Positions 1 through 9,508 of a stretch of DNA of 43,094 bases are shown here, in pieces (the first letter of the stretch is position 1; the number at the start of each line of letters is the position of its first letter). A model generated the notes under the pieces. It worked only from the letters and a program-made list of their open reading frames with translations. It did not search any database and was not told the origin of the DNA. Both the position numbers and the translations under genes were made by a program. Location: NCBI GenBank assembly GCA_023512725.1, contig JAILZB010000005.1, forward strand, positions 1 through 43,094, in the 5' to 3' direction. The stretch comes from Chloroflexota bacterium (GTDB lineage Bacteria; Chloroflexota; Dehalococcoidia; SpSt-223).

Positions 1-465
1 GGGGGCCAGGCGAGGAAGTTCCGGGTCCGGCACCAGGATGCTCCCGTTGCGCCCGATCGCGTTCGCCACGTTGACGTAAACGCCAGGGTCGTAGATCCCA
101 AAGAGGTACTCGGCTGGATGGGCGAACAGGAAGGCAGCACCGCCGAGCAGGAGGGCGAGAGCGAGGCTCCAGCGGCTGAGGGAGAGGCGTGGCCAGGCGG
201 GCCGCCGTCGGAGTTGCCAGGCAGCGGCCAGGCCGAGGAGCAGCCAGGCTCCACCAAGCGACCACCCGCTGAATCGACCGAACGCCGCGAGGGTGAGCGC
301 GAGCCAGGCGTTGACCACGACCGAGAGGAGGGTGGCTACGACTAGCAGGACCCCGAGGTCAAGTGGGCGCTCCTCGTCGCGAAGCGGCAGGCGAAGCGCG
401 GCGAGCCCGGCCAGCCCGGGAAGAAGCAACGCGAACGGGGCGAGCACCAGAAGCGCGAGGTTCAT
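1..465 (-). CDS. Polytopic membrane protein, glycosyltransferase-like (truncated by window edge; C-terminus missing)
   Basis: Hand translation of the minus strand from ATG at 465: MNLALLVLAPFALLLPGLAGLAALRLPLRDEERPLDLGVLLVVATLLSVVV...EYLFGIYDPGVYVNVANAIGRNGSILVPDPELPRLAP, open to position 1. Start overlaps the stop of the upstream gene (ATGA). Confidence 0.7.
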   Translation of the reverse strand, partial: MNLALLVLAPFALLLPGLAGLAALRLPLRDEERPLDLGVLLVVATLLSVVVNAWLALTLAAFGRFSGWSLGGAWLLLGLAAAWQLRRRPAWPRLSLSRWSLALALLLGGAAFLFAHPAEYLFGIYDPGVYVNVANAIGRNGSILVPDPELPRLAP

Positions 466-2567
466 GACCTGCGAACAGGCACCATCCGGGGTGTCGCCAG
501 GAGTGGACCGCGGACCGTCACCGTTGGATGCTCGCCGGGCAGGCGGAACTCGACCTGGGCGCTTCCGAGCGCCGGGATCAGCAGCGGGGGTGTGACGGCA
601 GTACTCGCCCGGCCGGCTGCGACGCGGAACACCTCACCCGTGGGGACGACAAAGGGGGCAGGAGCGCTATTCTCCAGGGTGATCGTCCCGATGACCGCGC
701 TCCCGCGCTGTTCTGCCCTCACCTCCAGGCGGACAGCTGTCGCGGGCGCGAGTGCTACTGCCTCCAGGGCGTAGATCCGGTCATCGTCGAAGCGGGCGAC
801 CTCGCGGAGTGGCGCGCTCGCGAGCACGGCTTCGAGCTGGGTCCGCTCAGCGGGAGGATAAGAGGCCAGGTGGACAACGACGTGGGAGACCCCCAATCCC
901 GTCAGGGCGGCGAGCGTATCGGCTGCGGGGAAACGAGTGAGCTGGCGCGAGAGCTCAACCAAGAGGGCCGGCCGGTACGCTCCACTCCCGTTGACCAATG
1001 GCCGCCAGTGATGAGTGGCGGCCAGCATCCGCACGCTCTCCAGCCACGCGCGCTCGGTGTGGAGGAGGAGGGGCAGCTCGACCACTGCCCCGGGCAGCGG
1101 CGTCCGGGCGAGCCAGGCGGCCACCTCCTGGCCAGGCGGGGTGACTCCAGTTGGGTTCTGCCCGAGGGCAGGATATGCGTCGGTGGGGAGACGGATGGCC
1201 GCCTCGCCCAACCAGACTGGCACCGCATCGCCAGCCGGGTAGGACCAAGACTCGATCCCGACCCCCGCGGCCAGAGCGAGTGCTGCGCCCTGCGCGAGCA
1301 GAACGGAATGGCGACGGAGCCGTGCCAGGAGCGCGGCCAGGGCGAAGCCAGCGAGCAGGGCCAGTGCCAGCTGGACGATCCCCCCGGCCCGCGCTGGCAC
1401 CCGCAGCCCCGCGAGAGCCGGTAGCTGGTCGAGGAGGAGGGTGTAGAGGCCTAGCCCAGGGAGCGAGGTGGTGTTCAGGCCGAGCGAGACCAGGGCCATC
1501 ACCAGCGCGACCACGAGGAGCGCCAACGCCACGCTCCGCGCGCGACCACCCTGCCGGAGGGCAAGGAACGCCCCAGGAAGCGCGAAGGCGATCACGACCA
1601 ATCCGGGAAACAGCGACCGCTCCGACCAGGCCGGGAAGCGCAGGGGTGCCGTCAGACGACCCAGGAGCGCGTTCTGAGGCGGCACGACCAGATAGTCGCC
1701 GGGAGTGGCACTGTAGGTGCGGATTTCATCGGGCGTGCGGGTAAAGCCGAGCCGCTCGCTGACGGCCAGGTAACGGAGGCCGAGCGGCAGATGGAGGGCG
1801 AACGTGACCGCGCCCACGGTGCCAAGCAGAAGCCCCAGCCGGCGCCAGTGCCGTGCTCCTCCCCATAGCCGCGGCTCGGTCGCGAGGCGCACGCCCGTCC
1901 AGAGGACCAGCGTCAGGGCGCCGAGGGGGGCAAGATTGTAGGAGGAGAAGAAGAGCAGGTTACTGAAGAGGGCCAGCAACCCAGCGTCGCGCCGGCGACG
2001 GGTCTCCAGGGTGCGTTCGAGGAAGAGGAGGGCGAAGGGAAGCCAGTGCAGCCAGAGGAGGTTGAGATGGCTGAGATGAGCCAGCCGGAAGGGGCTGAAG
2101 GCGACCGCGAGGCCGACGATCCCCCCAGCCGCGAGTGAGCCGGTGAAGCGTTGACAGAGTAGGAACCCGCCAAGGGCCGCCAGAACGAACGATGCCAGGA
2201 GTAGGAGGTTGGCGGCGAGGACGGGGTTTCCGGTCAGGCGGACGAGCGGCCAGGCGAGCAGCCCCTGGGCAAGGAGGTGGTCGTGGAAAAGCAGCGCCTC
2301 GCGGAAGGGAGCGAAGATGGGTGGGTTGAGGAGCACTTCCGGGGGGCCAGGTAGGGCGTGGGCGTACCAGGCGAGATACCAGACGACGACGAGGGGGTCG
2401 CCGAAGTTGGGCACAGCCCCAGCGAGGTCGAGCGCGACGGGCCAGGTGAGCGCTACGCTCGCCAGGAGGTAGGTGGCAGCCAGGGCAAGCAGGCGGGGCC
2501 ACCGCCACGCGCGCGTGGTGCTGGCCACGGCTGGCCGAGCGAGCCGCTCGAGGAGAGTGGCGTTCAA
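462..2567 (-). CDS. Large polytopic membrane protein, probable glycosyltransferase-like/hypothetical
   Basis: 701-aa ORF with many hydrophobic segments; TTG start overlaps the stop of the upstream LLM gene (TTGA). Confidence 0.8.
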   Translation of the reverse strand: MNATLLERLARPAVASTTRAWRWPRLLALAATYLLASVALTWPVALDLAGAVPNFGDPLVVVWYLAWYAHALPGPPEVLLNPPIFAPFREALLFHDHLLAQGLLAWPLVRLTGNPVLAANLLLLASFVLAALGGFLLCQRFTGSLAAGGIVGLAVAFSPFRLAHLSHLNLLWLHWLPFALLFLERTLETRRRRDAGLLALFSNLLFFSSYNLAPLGALTLVLWTGVRLATEPRLWGGARHWRRLGLLLGTVGAVTFALHLPLGLRYLAVSERLGFTRTPDEIRTYSATPGDYLVVPPQNALLGRLTAPLRFPAWSERSLFPGLVVIAFALPGAFLALRQGGRARSVALALLVVALVMALVSLGLNTTSLPGLGLYTLLLDQLPALAGLRVPARAGGIVQLALALLAGFALAALLARLRRHSVLLAQGAALALAAGVGIESWSYPAGDAVPVWLGEAAIRLPTDAYPALGQNPTGVTPPGQEVAAWLARTPLPGAVVELPLLLHTERAWLESVRMLAATHHWRPLVNGSGAYRPALLVELSRQLTRFPAADTLAALTGLGVSHVVVHLASYPPAERTQLEAVLASAPLREVARFDDDRIYALEAVALAPATAVRLEVRAEQRGSAVIGTITLENSAPAPFVVPTGEVFRVAAGRASTAVTPPLLIPALGSAQVEFRLPGEHPTVTVRGPLLATPRMVPVRRS

Positions 2568-3580
2568 TGCTTGCCGAACACCTCGAAGAGCAAGCGTTGG
2601 GCTTCCTCGCGGCGCGATTGGTCCATCAGGATGCCCGGGACCTGAAAGGTTGGCAGGTCGACCACACCCTGATAGGCCTCGAACTTCTTGCGCACCTCGT
2701 CCGGCGTGCCCGCCAGGCTCATGGCATCGATCATGTCATCGGTGACGGCGTCGACCATCGCCGTCAGGTCGCGCTTGACGTGGAACGCTTCCTGGATCGC
2801 CATCCGCTGGCGGGTCCACCCCTGGAGGTCGGGGATGTGGCTGTAGCTCCGGGTGGTCAGGTAGAAGGCGATCTGGGCGGCGGCCTCTCGCCGGGCCTGG
2901 GCGCGGTCGTTCGAGATGGCGGTCAGGATCCAGCTCGAGAGGGTGAAGTCCTCCCGCTTGCGGCCCGCCCGGCGGAGCCCGATCGCGATGTTCGGTTCGA
3001 TGAACTCCTTGATGAAGCGAACCGAGTTCACCGGGTGGCCAGCCAAGCCCTCGCAGAGCTCACCCGTCAGCTGGAGCATCTTCTCGCGCACGGCGGCCAT
3101 GTAGATCGGGATCGTGGGCTGGTAAACGACGGCGCGACGGAACTGGCGCAGGTGGATGGAGTAGAACTGCCCTTCGAACTTGATCTCCTGCGGCGTGTGG
3201 GCGGCCCAGCAGCGGCGCAGGATGGCGATCAGCTCGCGCATCTGTGGCACCGGGTGGGGTACGGTGACCGAGCTTTCGACCTGGTTCTGGCGCGGGGTGC
3301 CGCCGGCCAGGCCGAGCAGAAAGCGTCCCTGCGAAATCTCGTCCAGGTCGGCAGCGGCCACCGCGGTCACGGTGCAGGCTCGCACGAACGCCCGGGCAAT
3401 CCCCGACCCGAGGGCGACCCGGCGGGTGTTGAGGGCCATAGCGGTGAGGCCAATAAAGCCATCGACCCCCGTGTTGTCGTTGAACCAGACCACGTCGAAC
3501 CCGGCATCCTCTGCTTGCTGGGCTGCCTTGACCGCATCGGCAATCGTTCTGCCGCCCACGGACACCGCCCGTCGATCCAT
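2564..3580 (-). CDS. LLM class flavin-dependent oxidoreductase (F420/FMN luciferase-like)
   Basis: GRTIADAVKAAQQAEDAGFDVVWFNDN...VALGSGIARAF...EISQGRFLLGLAGG typical of the LLM family. ATG at 3580 preceded by GGAGG preferred over the track start at 3610. Confidence 0.88.
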   Translation of the reverse strand: MDRRAVSVGGRTIADAVKAAQQAEDAGFDVVWFNDNTGVDGFIGLTAMALNTRRVALGSGIARAFVRACTVTAVAAADLDEISQGRFLLGLAGGTPRQNQVESSVTVPHPVPQMRELIAILRRCWAAHTPQEIKFEGQFYSIHLRQFRRAVVYQPTIPIYMAAVREKMLQLTGELCEGLAGHPVNSVRFIKEFIEPNIAIGLRRAGRKREDFTLSSWILTAISNDRAQARREAAAQIAFYLTTRSYSHIPDLQGWTRQRMAIQEAFHVKRDLTAMVDAVTDDMIDAMSLAGTPDEVRKKFEAYQGVVDLPTFQVPGILMDQSRREEAQRLLFEVFGKH

Positions 3581-3611
3581 TCCGTTCCTCCGTTGCATTG
3601 CCAGGGGCATT

Positions 3612-4016
3612 CTACTGGAGCGGTGGGTCGGAGGGACGGCCTTCCTGGCGCGCGAACCGCTCGTCGATCAGCTCCTTGAGGACGACGGCCTGGTTGTGGT
3701 CGCGGTCACGTGCACTGTAGAGCAGTAGGACGGTCTCGCGGGCAGCCCGCCGGGCCAACCCCTCCAGGAGGCTGCGTGCTGGCTCCTGCTCGAGTTCCGC
3801 GCGGTAGCGCGCGCGGAACGCTTCCCACCGGGAGGGGTCGTGGCCGTACCACTGCCGGAGGGCGTCGGAGGGTGCGAGCTCCTTGAGCCAGGCATCCAGG
3901 CGCAGCGAATCGCGCCGCACCCCGCGTGGCCAGAGACGGTCGACCAGCACCCGATAGGCGGGGTCCTGGCCAGTGTCGTCATACAGCCGGCGGATTTCGA
4001 CTGCCATCAGTTCCAT
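3612..4016 (-). CDS. DUF488 domain-containing protein
   Basis: RRLYDD...YRVLVDRLWPRGVRRDSLRLDAWLKELAPSDALRQWYGHDPSRW is the DUF488 signature. Confidence 0.88.
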   Translation of the reverse strand: MELMAVEIRRLYDDTGQDPAYRVLVDRLWPRGVRRDSLRLDAWLKELAPSDALRQWYGHDPSRWEAFRARYRAELEQEPARSLLEGLARRAARETVLLLYSARDRDHNQAVVLKELIDERFARQEGRPSDPPLQ

Positions 4017-4054
4017 CCGTGCGAGGACACCCGCGCAGGAACCCGTGCTGTCAT

Positions 4055-5353
4055 TCAGGCGGCAGGGTGGTCTAGGATGCCCGCGAGGTCATCCGGGACC
4101 CGGGCTGCCACGCGCACGCCCGCCTCGAGGTACTCCTCGCACTCAATCTGGCCCCGCTGCCGGATCTGGGCAAGTAACCCCTCCCGACCGTAGGGGATGA
4201 CCACCGAGATCGGCCGCCAGGAGGCAACGAGGGCAGCCTGGACCGCATCGAGCAGCTGCGCCAGCCCCCACCGCTGCTCGGCGGAGATCAGCACGGCTCC
4301 CGGCTGGCCGAACTCTCGCGCCAGCTGGGCCAGGGCCGCCTTCCCCGTACCAGCCGGAAGCAGCCGGTCGACCTTGTTGAGGGCGAGGACGACCGGCTTC
4401 TGCTCGAGCTTGAGCTCACGCAGGACCTGGTCGACGGTCTCCTTCTGCTCCTCCGCGTTTGGATGGGTAATGTCGACGACGTGAAGGAGCACATCCGCGC
4501 TCTCGAGCTCCTCCAGGGTGGCACGGAAGGCTGCCACCAGGGTGGCGGGGAGCTTCTGGATAAAGCCGACGGTGTCGGAGAAGAGGGCAAGCTGCTGACG
4601 TGGGAGCCGCACCTGGCGGGTGGTCGGGTCGAGGGTGGCAAAGAGTTTGTTCTCCGCCAGCACGCCCGCGTCGGTCAAGGCGTTGAGCAGGGTACTCTTG
4701 CCAGCGTTGGTGTAGCCAACGATGGCCACGATGGGCATCCCCTGCCGCTGCCGTTGCTGGCGGTGCAGCTGGCGGTGCCGCCGCACCTCTTCCAACTCGC
4801 GCTTGAGGTGGGCAATCCGGTTGCGGGCCAGCCGCCGGTCGGTCTCGATCTGGGTCTCGCCAGGGCCGCGGGTGCCGATCCCGCCACCGAGACGTTCCAG
4901 GTGGGACCACTGCCCCGCCAGCCGCGGCAGCAGGTACTCCGTCTGGGCGAGGTCGACTTGCAAGCGGCCTTCGTGGGTACGGGCGCGTGCGGCAAAGATA
5001 TCGAGGATGAGGGCGGTTCGGTCGATCACCTTGACCCCCAGCGCCCGCTCCAGGTTGCGCTGCTGGGTGGGAGAGAGTTCATCGTCGAAGATCGCGACGG
5101 TATACCCGGTCTGCGTGCGCAGCTCCTTCAGCTCCTCGAGCTTCCCCGCACCAATGTAGGTGGCGGCATCCGGACGTTGGCGCCGCTGGATGATCGCTCC
5201 CACCACTTCCGCGCCGGCGGTCTGGGCGAGCTGGCCCAACTCTTCTAGCGAATCTTCGACCCGAAAGCGCTGGCTACTGTCCACCTGGACGGCGGCGAGG
5301 ATCGCGCGCTCCGGCGCTGGGGCGACAGGATGGAGGTGCTGCGTGCGTGCGAT
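4055..5353 (-). CDS. hflX: GTPase HflX, with proposed non-canonical ATC start at 5353 (track start GTG at 5284)
   Basis: HflX N-domain (YIGAGKLEEL, FDDELSPTQQRNLE, DRTALILDIFAARARTHEGRLQVDLAQ) and G domain (GYTNAGKSTLLNAL, DTVGFIQKLP, NKVD). The conserved PERAILAAVQVD strand lies upstream of the track start. See findings. Confidence 0.93.
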   Translation of the reverse strand: MARTQHLHPVAPAPERAILAAVQVDSSQRFRVEDSLEELGQLAQTAGAEVVGAIIQRRQRPDAATYIGAGKLEELKELRTQTGYTVAIFDDELSPTQQRNLERALGVKVIDRTALILDIFAARARTHEGRLQVDLAQTEYLLPRLAGQWSHLERLGGGIGTRGPGETQIETDRRLARNRIAHLKRELEEVRRHRQLHRQQRQRQGMPIVAIVGYTNAGKSTLLNALTDAGVLAENKLFATLDPTTRQVRLPRQQLALFSDTVGFIQKLPATLVAAFRATLEELESADVLLHVVDITHPNAEEQKETVDQVLRELKLEQKPVVLALNKVDRLLPAGTGKAALAQLAREFGQPGAVLISAEQRWGLAQLLDAVQAALVASWRPISVVIPYGREGLLAQIRQRGQIECEEYLEAGVRVAARVPDDLAGILDHPAA

Positions 5354-5362
5354 AGCTTCCTC

Positions 5363-6547
5363 CTACGCAGACGGGGCGAAGGCCAGCTCTGGCTTCCAGG
5401 CAGCCAGGCGGCGCATCGCCTCCTCGATCCGCTCGGTCGGCGTGGTCAGGGAGATGCGGACGTAGCCTTCGCCGCTCGGGCCGTAGCCGATCCCGGGCGT
5501 GACGAAGACAGCCGTCTCCTCGACCAGCCGCGACGAGAACTCAAGAGATTGTACCCCGGGTGGCAGCCCGGCCCACACGTACAGGCTCGCCTTCGGCTTT
5601 GGTGCCCGCAGCCCAATCCGGTTGAGCACCTCGCAGACAAGGTCGCGCCGGTACTGGAGGACTGCAACGTTGCGGCGGACGGCATCTTGCGGCCCGGTCA
5701 GCGCGGTGATTGCCATCTCCTGGATCGCCTGGGGGATTCCGCTGTCCAGATTCGACTTGACGCGGAGCAAGGCATCGATGATCCGGGCGTTGCCGACCGC
5801 CATGCCAATCCGCCAGCCAGTCATGTTGTACGTCTTGGAGAGGGAGTGGAACTCGATCCCGATGTCGCGCGCCCCGGGGACCTCGAGGAAGCTGTGCGGA
5901 CGGTAGCCGTCGTAGGCCACTTCGGTGTAGGGCGCGTCGTGGAGAACCGCTACGTCGTACTTCCGCGCGAAGTGGACGCAGCGCTCGAAGAAGTCCAGCT
6001 CGGCCACGGCGCCGGTGGGATTATTCGGGTAGTTGATCCAGAGCACCTTGGCCTTGCGGGCGATCGCGTCGGGGATGGCGTCGAGGTCGGGCTTCCAGCC
6101 GGTTGCTTCCGACATCGGCAGCCAGTAGGTCTCCCCGCCTGCGAACATCGTCCCGACCGAGTAGACGGGGTAGCCGGGGTCGGGCACAAGGGCGAGGTCA
6201 CCAGGGTCGATAAAGCAGAGCGCCACGTGCCCGATCCCTTCCTTGGAGCCGATCAGTGGAAGCACCTCGCGGTTCGGGTCGAGGGCCACCCCGAAGCGGC
6301 CCTCGTACCACTGCGCGATCGCCTGGCGAAGCTGGGGCAGCCCGTCGCTCTCGGGGTAGCGGTGGTTGGCTGGCACCCGCGCCGCCTCGACCAGCCGGTC
6401 GATGATATGGTCGGGAGTGGGGATGTCGGGGTCGCCGATCCCGAGGCTGATGACATCGCGCCCCTCAGCGCGCATCCGGTTGATCGTGCGCGTGACCTCA
6501 ACGAAGAGATAGGGCGGGAGCTTCTCGATACGCTGAGCGAACTGCAT
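5363..6547 (-). CDS. dapL: LL-diaminopimelate aminotransferase-like class I/II PLP aminotransferase
   Basis: [49 protein letters not shown]...[13 protein letters not shown]; adjacent to dapF. Start at 6547 preferred over 6601, which lies inside dapF. Confidence 0.85.
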   Translation of the reverse strand: MQFAQRIEKLPPYLFVEVTRTINRMRAEGRDVISLGIGDPDIPTPDHIIDRLVEAARVPANHRYPESDGLPQLRQAIAQWYEGRFGVALDPNREVLPLIGSKEGIGHVALCFIDPGDLALVPDPGYPVYSVGTMFAGGETYWLPMSEATGWKPDLDAIPDAIARKAKVLWINYPNNPTGAVAELDFFERCVHFARKYDVAVLHDAPYTEVAYDGYRPHSFLEVPGARDIGIEFHSLSKTYNMTGWRIGMAVGNARIIDALLRVKSNLDSGIPQAIQEMAITALTGPQDAVRRNVAVLQYRRDLVCEVLNRIGLRAPKPKASLYVWAGLPPGVQSLEFSSRLVEETAVFVTPGIGYGPSGEGYVRISLTTPTERIEEAMRRLAAWKPELAFAPSA

Positions 6548-6557
6548 TGCGCTTCCT

Positions 6558-7448
6558 TCATGCTGATGGGGTGGAATAGAGTGCGGGAGGGACCGTGCCA
6601 TGCCACGTCCCCTCGAAGACGAACGCCACGGGCCCGCGCATCTGCACCTGCTTCCCCTCCCAGCGGATCGTCAGCGGGCCTCCCGGGAGCTGCACCTCGA
6701 CCTCCTCGTCCACCAGTTCGTGGAGGCGGGCGGCCACGACGGTAGCGCAGGCGCCAGTGCCGCAGGCGAGCGTGAGGCCAGCGCCCCGCTCCCAGACGCG
6801 CAGGTCAATGTGCTGGCGGTCGCGCACGCGGGCAACTTCGAAGTTCACCCGGTTCGGGAAGAAGGAGTGGTACTCGACGAGCGGGCCGACCTGTTCCAGC
6901 GGATAGCAGCGGATGTCCTCGTCGAGGAGCGCAACGGCGTGGGGGTTTCCCATCGAAACGGCGGTGATGGGGATGACCCGCCCGCCGACCTCGAGGGGGT
7001 AGTCGATCACGCGCTCGCCCCTGAACCGGCGAATATCCACCGGCACCCGTTCCGGTGCTAGGTCCGGTTCGCCCATCGCGACGCTCACCGCCACCAGTCG
7101 TCCATTCTCACGCTGCAGTTCCACCTCCCGCACGCCCGCGCCCGTCTCGACGGCCAGCCGCTCCCGGTGGGCGGGCACCAGGCCGCGGGCGAGCGCGAAG
7201 GCGGCCAGGCAGCGGATGCCGTTGCCACACATCTCGGCTTCTGAGCCGTCGGGGTTGAAGATCCGCATGCGGAGGTCGGCCTGAGCGGAGGGGAGAGCCA
7301 AGATCACTCCATCCGCCCCCACCCCGAAGTGGCGGTCGCAGACGAGGCGGGCAAGGGTAGCCCAGTCGGCGCTCAGAGTGGAGGCGTCGACCAGGACGAA
7401 GTCGTTTCCGGTTCCGTGCATCTTGGTGAAGTGCACGCCCTCCTCCAA
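6558..7448 (-). CDS. dapF: Diaminopimelate epimerase (start may be GTG at 7436)
   Basis: [59 protein letters not shown] catalytic-Cys motifs. Confidence 0.96.
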   Translation of the reverse strand: MEEGVHFTKMHGTGNDFVLVDASTLSADWATLARLVCDRHFGVGADGVILALPSAQADLRMRIFNPDGSEAEMCGNGIRCLAAFALARGLVPAHRERLAVETGAGVREVELQRENGRLVAVSVAMGEPDLAPERVPVDIRRFRGERVIDYPLEVGGRVIPITAVSMGNPHAVALLDEDIRCYPLEQVGPLVEYHSFFPNRVNFEVARVRDRQHIDLRVWERGAGLTLACGTGACATVVAARLHELVDEEVEVQLPGGPLTIRWEGKQVQMRGPVAFVFEGTWHGTVPPALYSTPSA

Positions 7449-8368
7449 CGGACGATCCTGTCCGCAACGGCCTCGACCAGGTCTGCCCGGCTGGCGTCGA
7501 ACCAGACGATCCCCGGGTCATCGAGACGGAACCAAGTATACTGCTGGCGTACGTAGCGGTGCGTCAGCTGAGCAATCCGCTGGCGGGCTGCCTCCAGCGA
7601 GAGCTGGCCGTCGAGGTAGGCCAACAGTTCTCGGTAGCCATGGCCGGAGAGCGCGGGCAGTTCTGGCCCGAAGCCCCGCTCGCGTAGCCGCCGAACCTCC
7701 TCCACCCATCCTGCCGCTAGCATCGCCTCGGTACGGGCATCCAGCCGTCGGTAGAGGGCCGCTCGCTCTAGCGTCAGGCCGATCCGCAGGGTGCGGTAGG
7801 GAGGCGGGCACCGCTGGCCAAGCGCCGAGAAGGGCTGGCCGGTCGTGAGCACGACCTCGAGCGCGCGCACCAGTCGCCGGAGGTTCCGCGGGTCGATCCG
7901 AGCGGCGCCAACCGGGTCGCGGGCTGTCAGTTCCGCCACGAGCGCTGCCGTTCCTTCGCGCTCGGCCCGCTGACTGAGCTGCTGGCGGAGCTGGGGGTCC
8001 GGCGGTACGGGTGGTGGCCGCAGCCCCTCGAGCACGGCGCGGACATAGAGGCCGCTCCCCCCGACAAGGAACGGCAGGCGGCCGCGCGCGGCGATGGCAG
8101 GGATCTCCTGCCGGACCAGGGTGAGGTAGTCGCTCAGGGTGAACGGCTCGTTTGGCTCGACCAGGTCGAAGAGATGATGGGGCACGCGCGCGCGCTGCTC
8201 AGCGGTCGGCTTGGCCGTGCCGATATCCATCCCCCGGTAGACCTGGCGGCTATCGGCGTTGATGATCTCGCCATCCAACCGCTCGGCGAGCGCGATCGCG
8301 AGCGCCGTCTTGCCCGTTCCCGTCGGGCCGACGATCGCCACCAGCGGCACGAGCAGTTCTGCCCCCAT
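7373..8368 (-). CDS. miaA: tRNA dimethylallyltransferase MiaA
   Basis: AIVGPTGTGKTALAIALAERLDGEIINADSRQVYRGMDIGTAKPTAEQ...PHHLFD...FLVGGSGLYVRAVLEGL. Real start MGAELLVPLV at 8368; the upstream extension to 9232 is antisense to the rhodanese gene. Confidence 0.95.
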   Translation of the reverse strand: MGAELLVPLVAIVGPTGTGKTALAIALAERLDGEIINADSRQVYRGMDIGTAKPTAEQRARVPHHLFDLVEPNEPFTLSDYLTLVRQEIPAIAARGRLPFLVGGSGLYVRAVLEGLRPPPVPPDPQLRQQLSQRAEREGTAALVAELTARDPVGAARIDPRNLRRLVRALEVVLTTGQPFSALGQRCPPPYRTLRIGLTLERAALYRRLDARTEAMLAAGWVEEVRRLRERGFGPELPALSGHGYRELLAYLDGQLSLEAARQRIAQLTHRYVRQQYTWFRLDDPGIVWFDASRADLVEAVADRIVRWRRACTSPRCTEPETTSSWSTPPL

Positions 8369-8443
8369 CCCAAGACGATTATCCGCGATCCCGGCGCCAC
8401 GCCGGTGGCACGGCTGGCCTATACTGGCGGCGGGAGGACCGCG

Positions 8444-9307
8444 ATGGAACTGGCACGACCGGAGTACCTCGTTGAAGCTGACTGGCTCGCTGCCCACGCC
8501 GACGACCCCGCCCTCCGCATCCTGGAGGCGACCGTCTTTCTCCAGCGCGAAGGGGACCGGCTGGTGCGTCGCAGCGGCCGTGCCGAATACGAGCAGGGGC
8601 ACCTGCCGGGCGCGGCCTTTGCCGACCTGATCGAGGCGCTCTCGGACCCGACCAGCCCCTTTCCCTTCATGCTCCCTCCCGCCGAGCAGTTCGCGCGGGT
8701 GGTCGGGCAGCTGGGCGTTGGCAACGAGCACCGGGTGGTCTGCTACGACCGGGCCCAGGGGATGTGGGCGACCCGGCTGTGGTGGCTGTTCCGGGTCTTC
8801 GGCCACGAGCACGTCGCGGTGCTGAACGGTGGGTTCCAGGCGTGGGTGGCGGGAGGTTACCCTATCTCCCGCGAGCCACCCGCGTGGCCAGCAACGACCT
8901 TTCACGCCCGTTTCGTCCCCGCCCTCCTCGCCACCAAGGAGGAGGTGTGCGCCGCGCTCGGGGATAGCGCGATCTGCACCATCAACGCGCTGGCTCCAGA
9001 AGTTCATCGGGGCGAGGTCGGGGGCTACGCCCGACGCGGCCGGATCCCAGGCAGTGTCAATGTGCCGGCTGCCACTGTGTTCGACCCCGCAACCGGTCGC
9101 CTGCGGCCACCCGAGGAGCTCCGGGCGCTCTTTCAGGCGGTCGGTGCGCTGGAGCGGCCACGGGTGATCACCTATTGTGGGGGCGGAATTGCGGCGACTG
9201 CCGACGCCTTCGCCCTGACTCTCCTTGGCCATCCGAACGTAGCGGTCTATGACGGCTCCCTCAGCGAGTGGACCGCTGACCCCGCCCTGCCGCTCGAAGT
9301 CGGCTGA
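8444..9307 (+). CDS. Two-domain rhodanese-type sulfurtransferase
   Basis: MELARPEYLVEADWLAAH...GHLPGAAFADL...VVCYDRAQGMWATRLWWLFRVFGHEHVAVLNGGFQAW...VITYCGGGIAATADAFALTLLGHPNVAVYDGSLSEW. RBS GGGAGG upstream of ATG 8444. Confidence 0.92.
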   Translation: MELARPEYLVEADWLAAHADDPALRILEATVFLQREGDRLVRRSGRAEYEQGHLPGAAFADLIEALSDPTSPFPFMLPPAEQFARVVGQLGVGNEHRVVCYDRAQGMWATRLWWLFRVFGHEHVAVLNGGFQAWVAGGYPISREPPAWPATTFHARFVPALLATKEEVCAALGDSAICTINALAPEVHRGEVGGYARRGRIPGSVNVPAATVFDPATGRLRPPEELRALFQAVGALERPRVITYCGGGIAATADAFALTLLGHPNVAVYDGSLSEWTADPALPLEVG

Positions 9308-9508
9308 GCAGGCCTCGTCCTGGGCGGCTCTGGGCGCTGGCTCCCTGCTCTTCCTGGCGGCGGGGTGGGGCGTCCCGGAGCTCTGCGAACAGAAGAGACG
9401 CGAGCAGGGCCCCGTACGCGGGGCGGAGCGCGACCAGCGGCGGGGGAAGGTTCCACTCGGGTGAGGAGAGCGGCGGCTGACCAGTCACCTGGCCACCCCT
9501 GACCGCTG

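Noticed and set aside
2567-3679. 370-aa plus-strand ORF
   Set aside because: Antisense to the LLM oxidoreductase; His/Arg/Gly/Asp-rich shadow ORF typical of high-GC DNA, no domain.
5330-6745. 471-aa plus-strand ORF
   Set aside because: Shadow of dapL; the opposite strand has clear aminotransferase motifs.
8400-9232. N-terminal extension of the miaA ORF (619 aa)
   Set aside because: Antisense to the rhodanese gene; MiaA homology begins at MGAELLVPLVAIVGPTGTGKT (8368).
9261-9488. 75-aa minus-strand ORF after the methyltransferase gene
   Set aside because: GTG start without convincing RBS, overlaps the rhodanese 3' end, and has Arg/Pro/Ala-rich composition; insufficient support.
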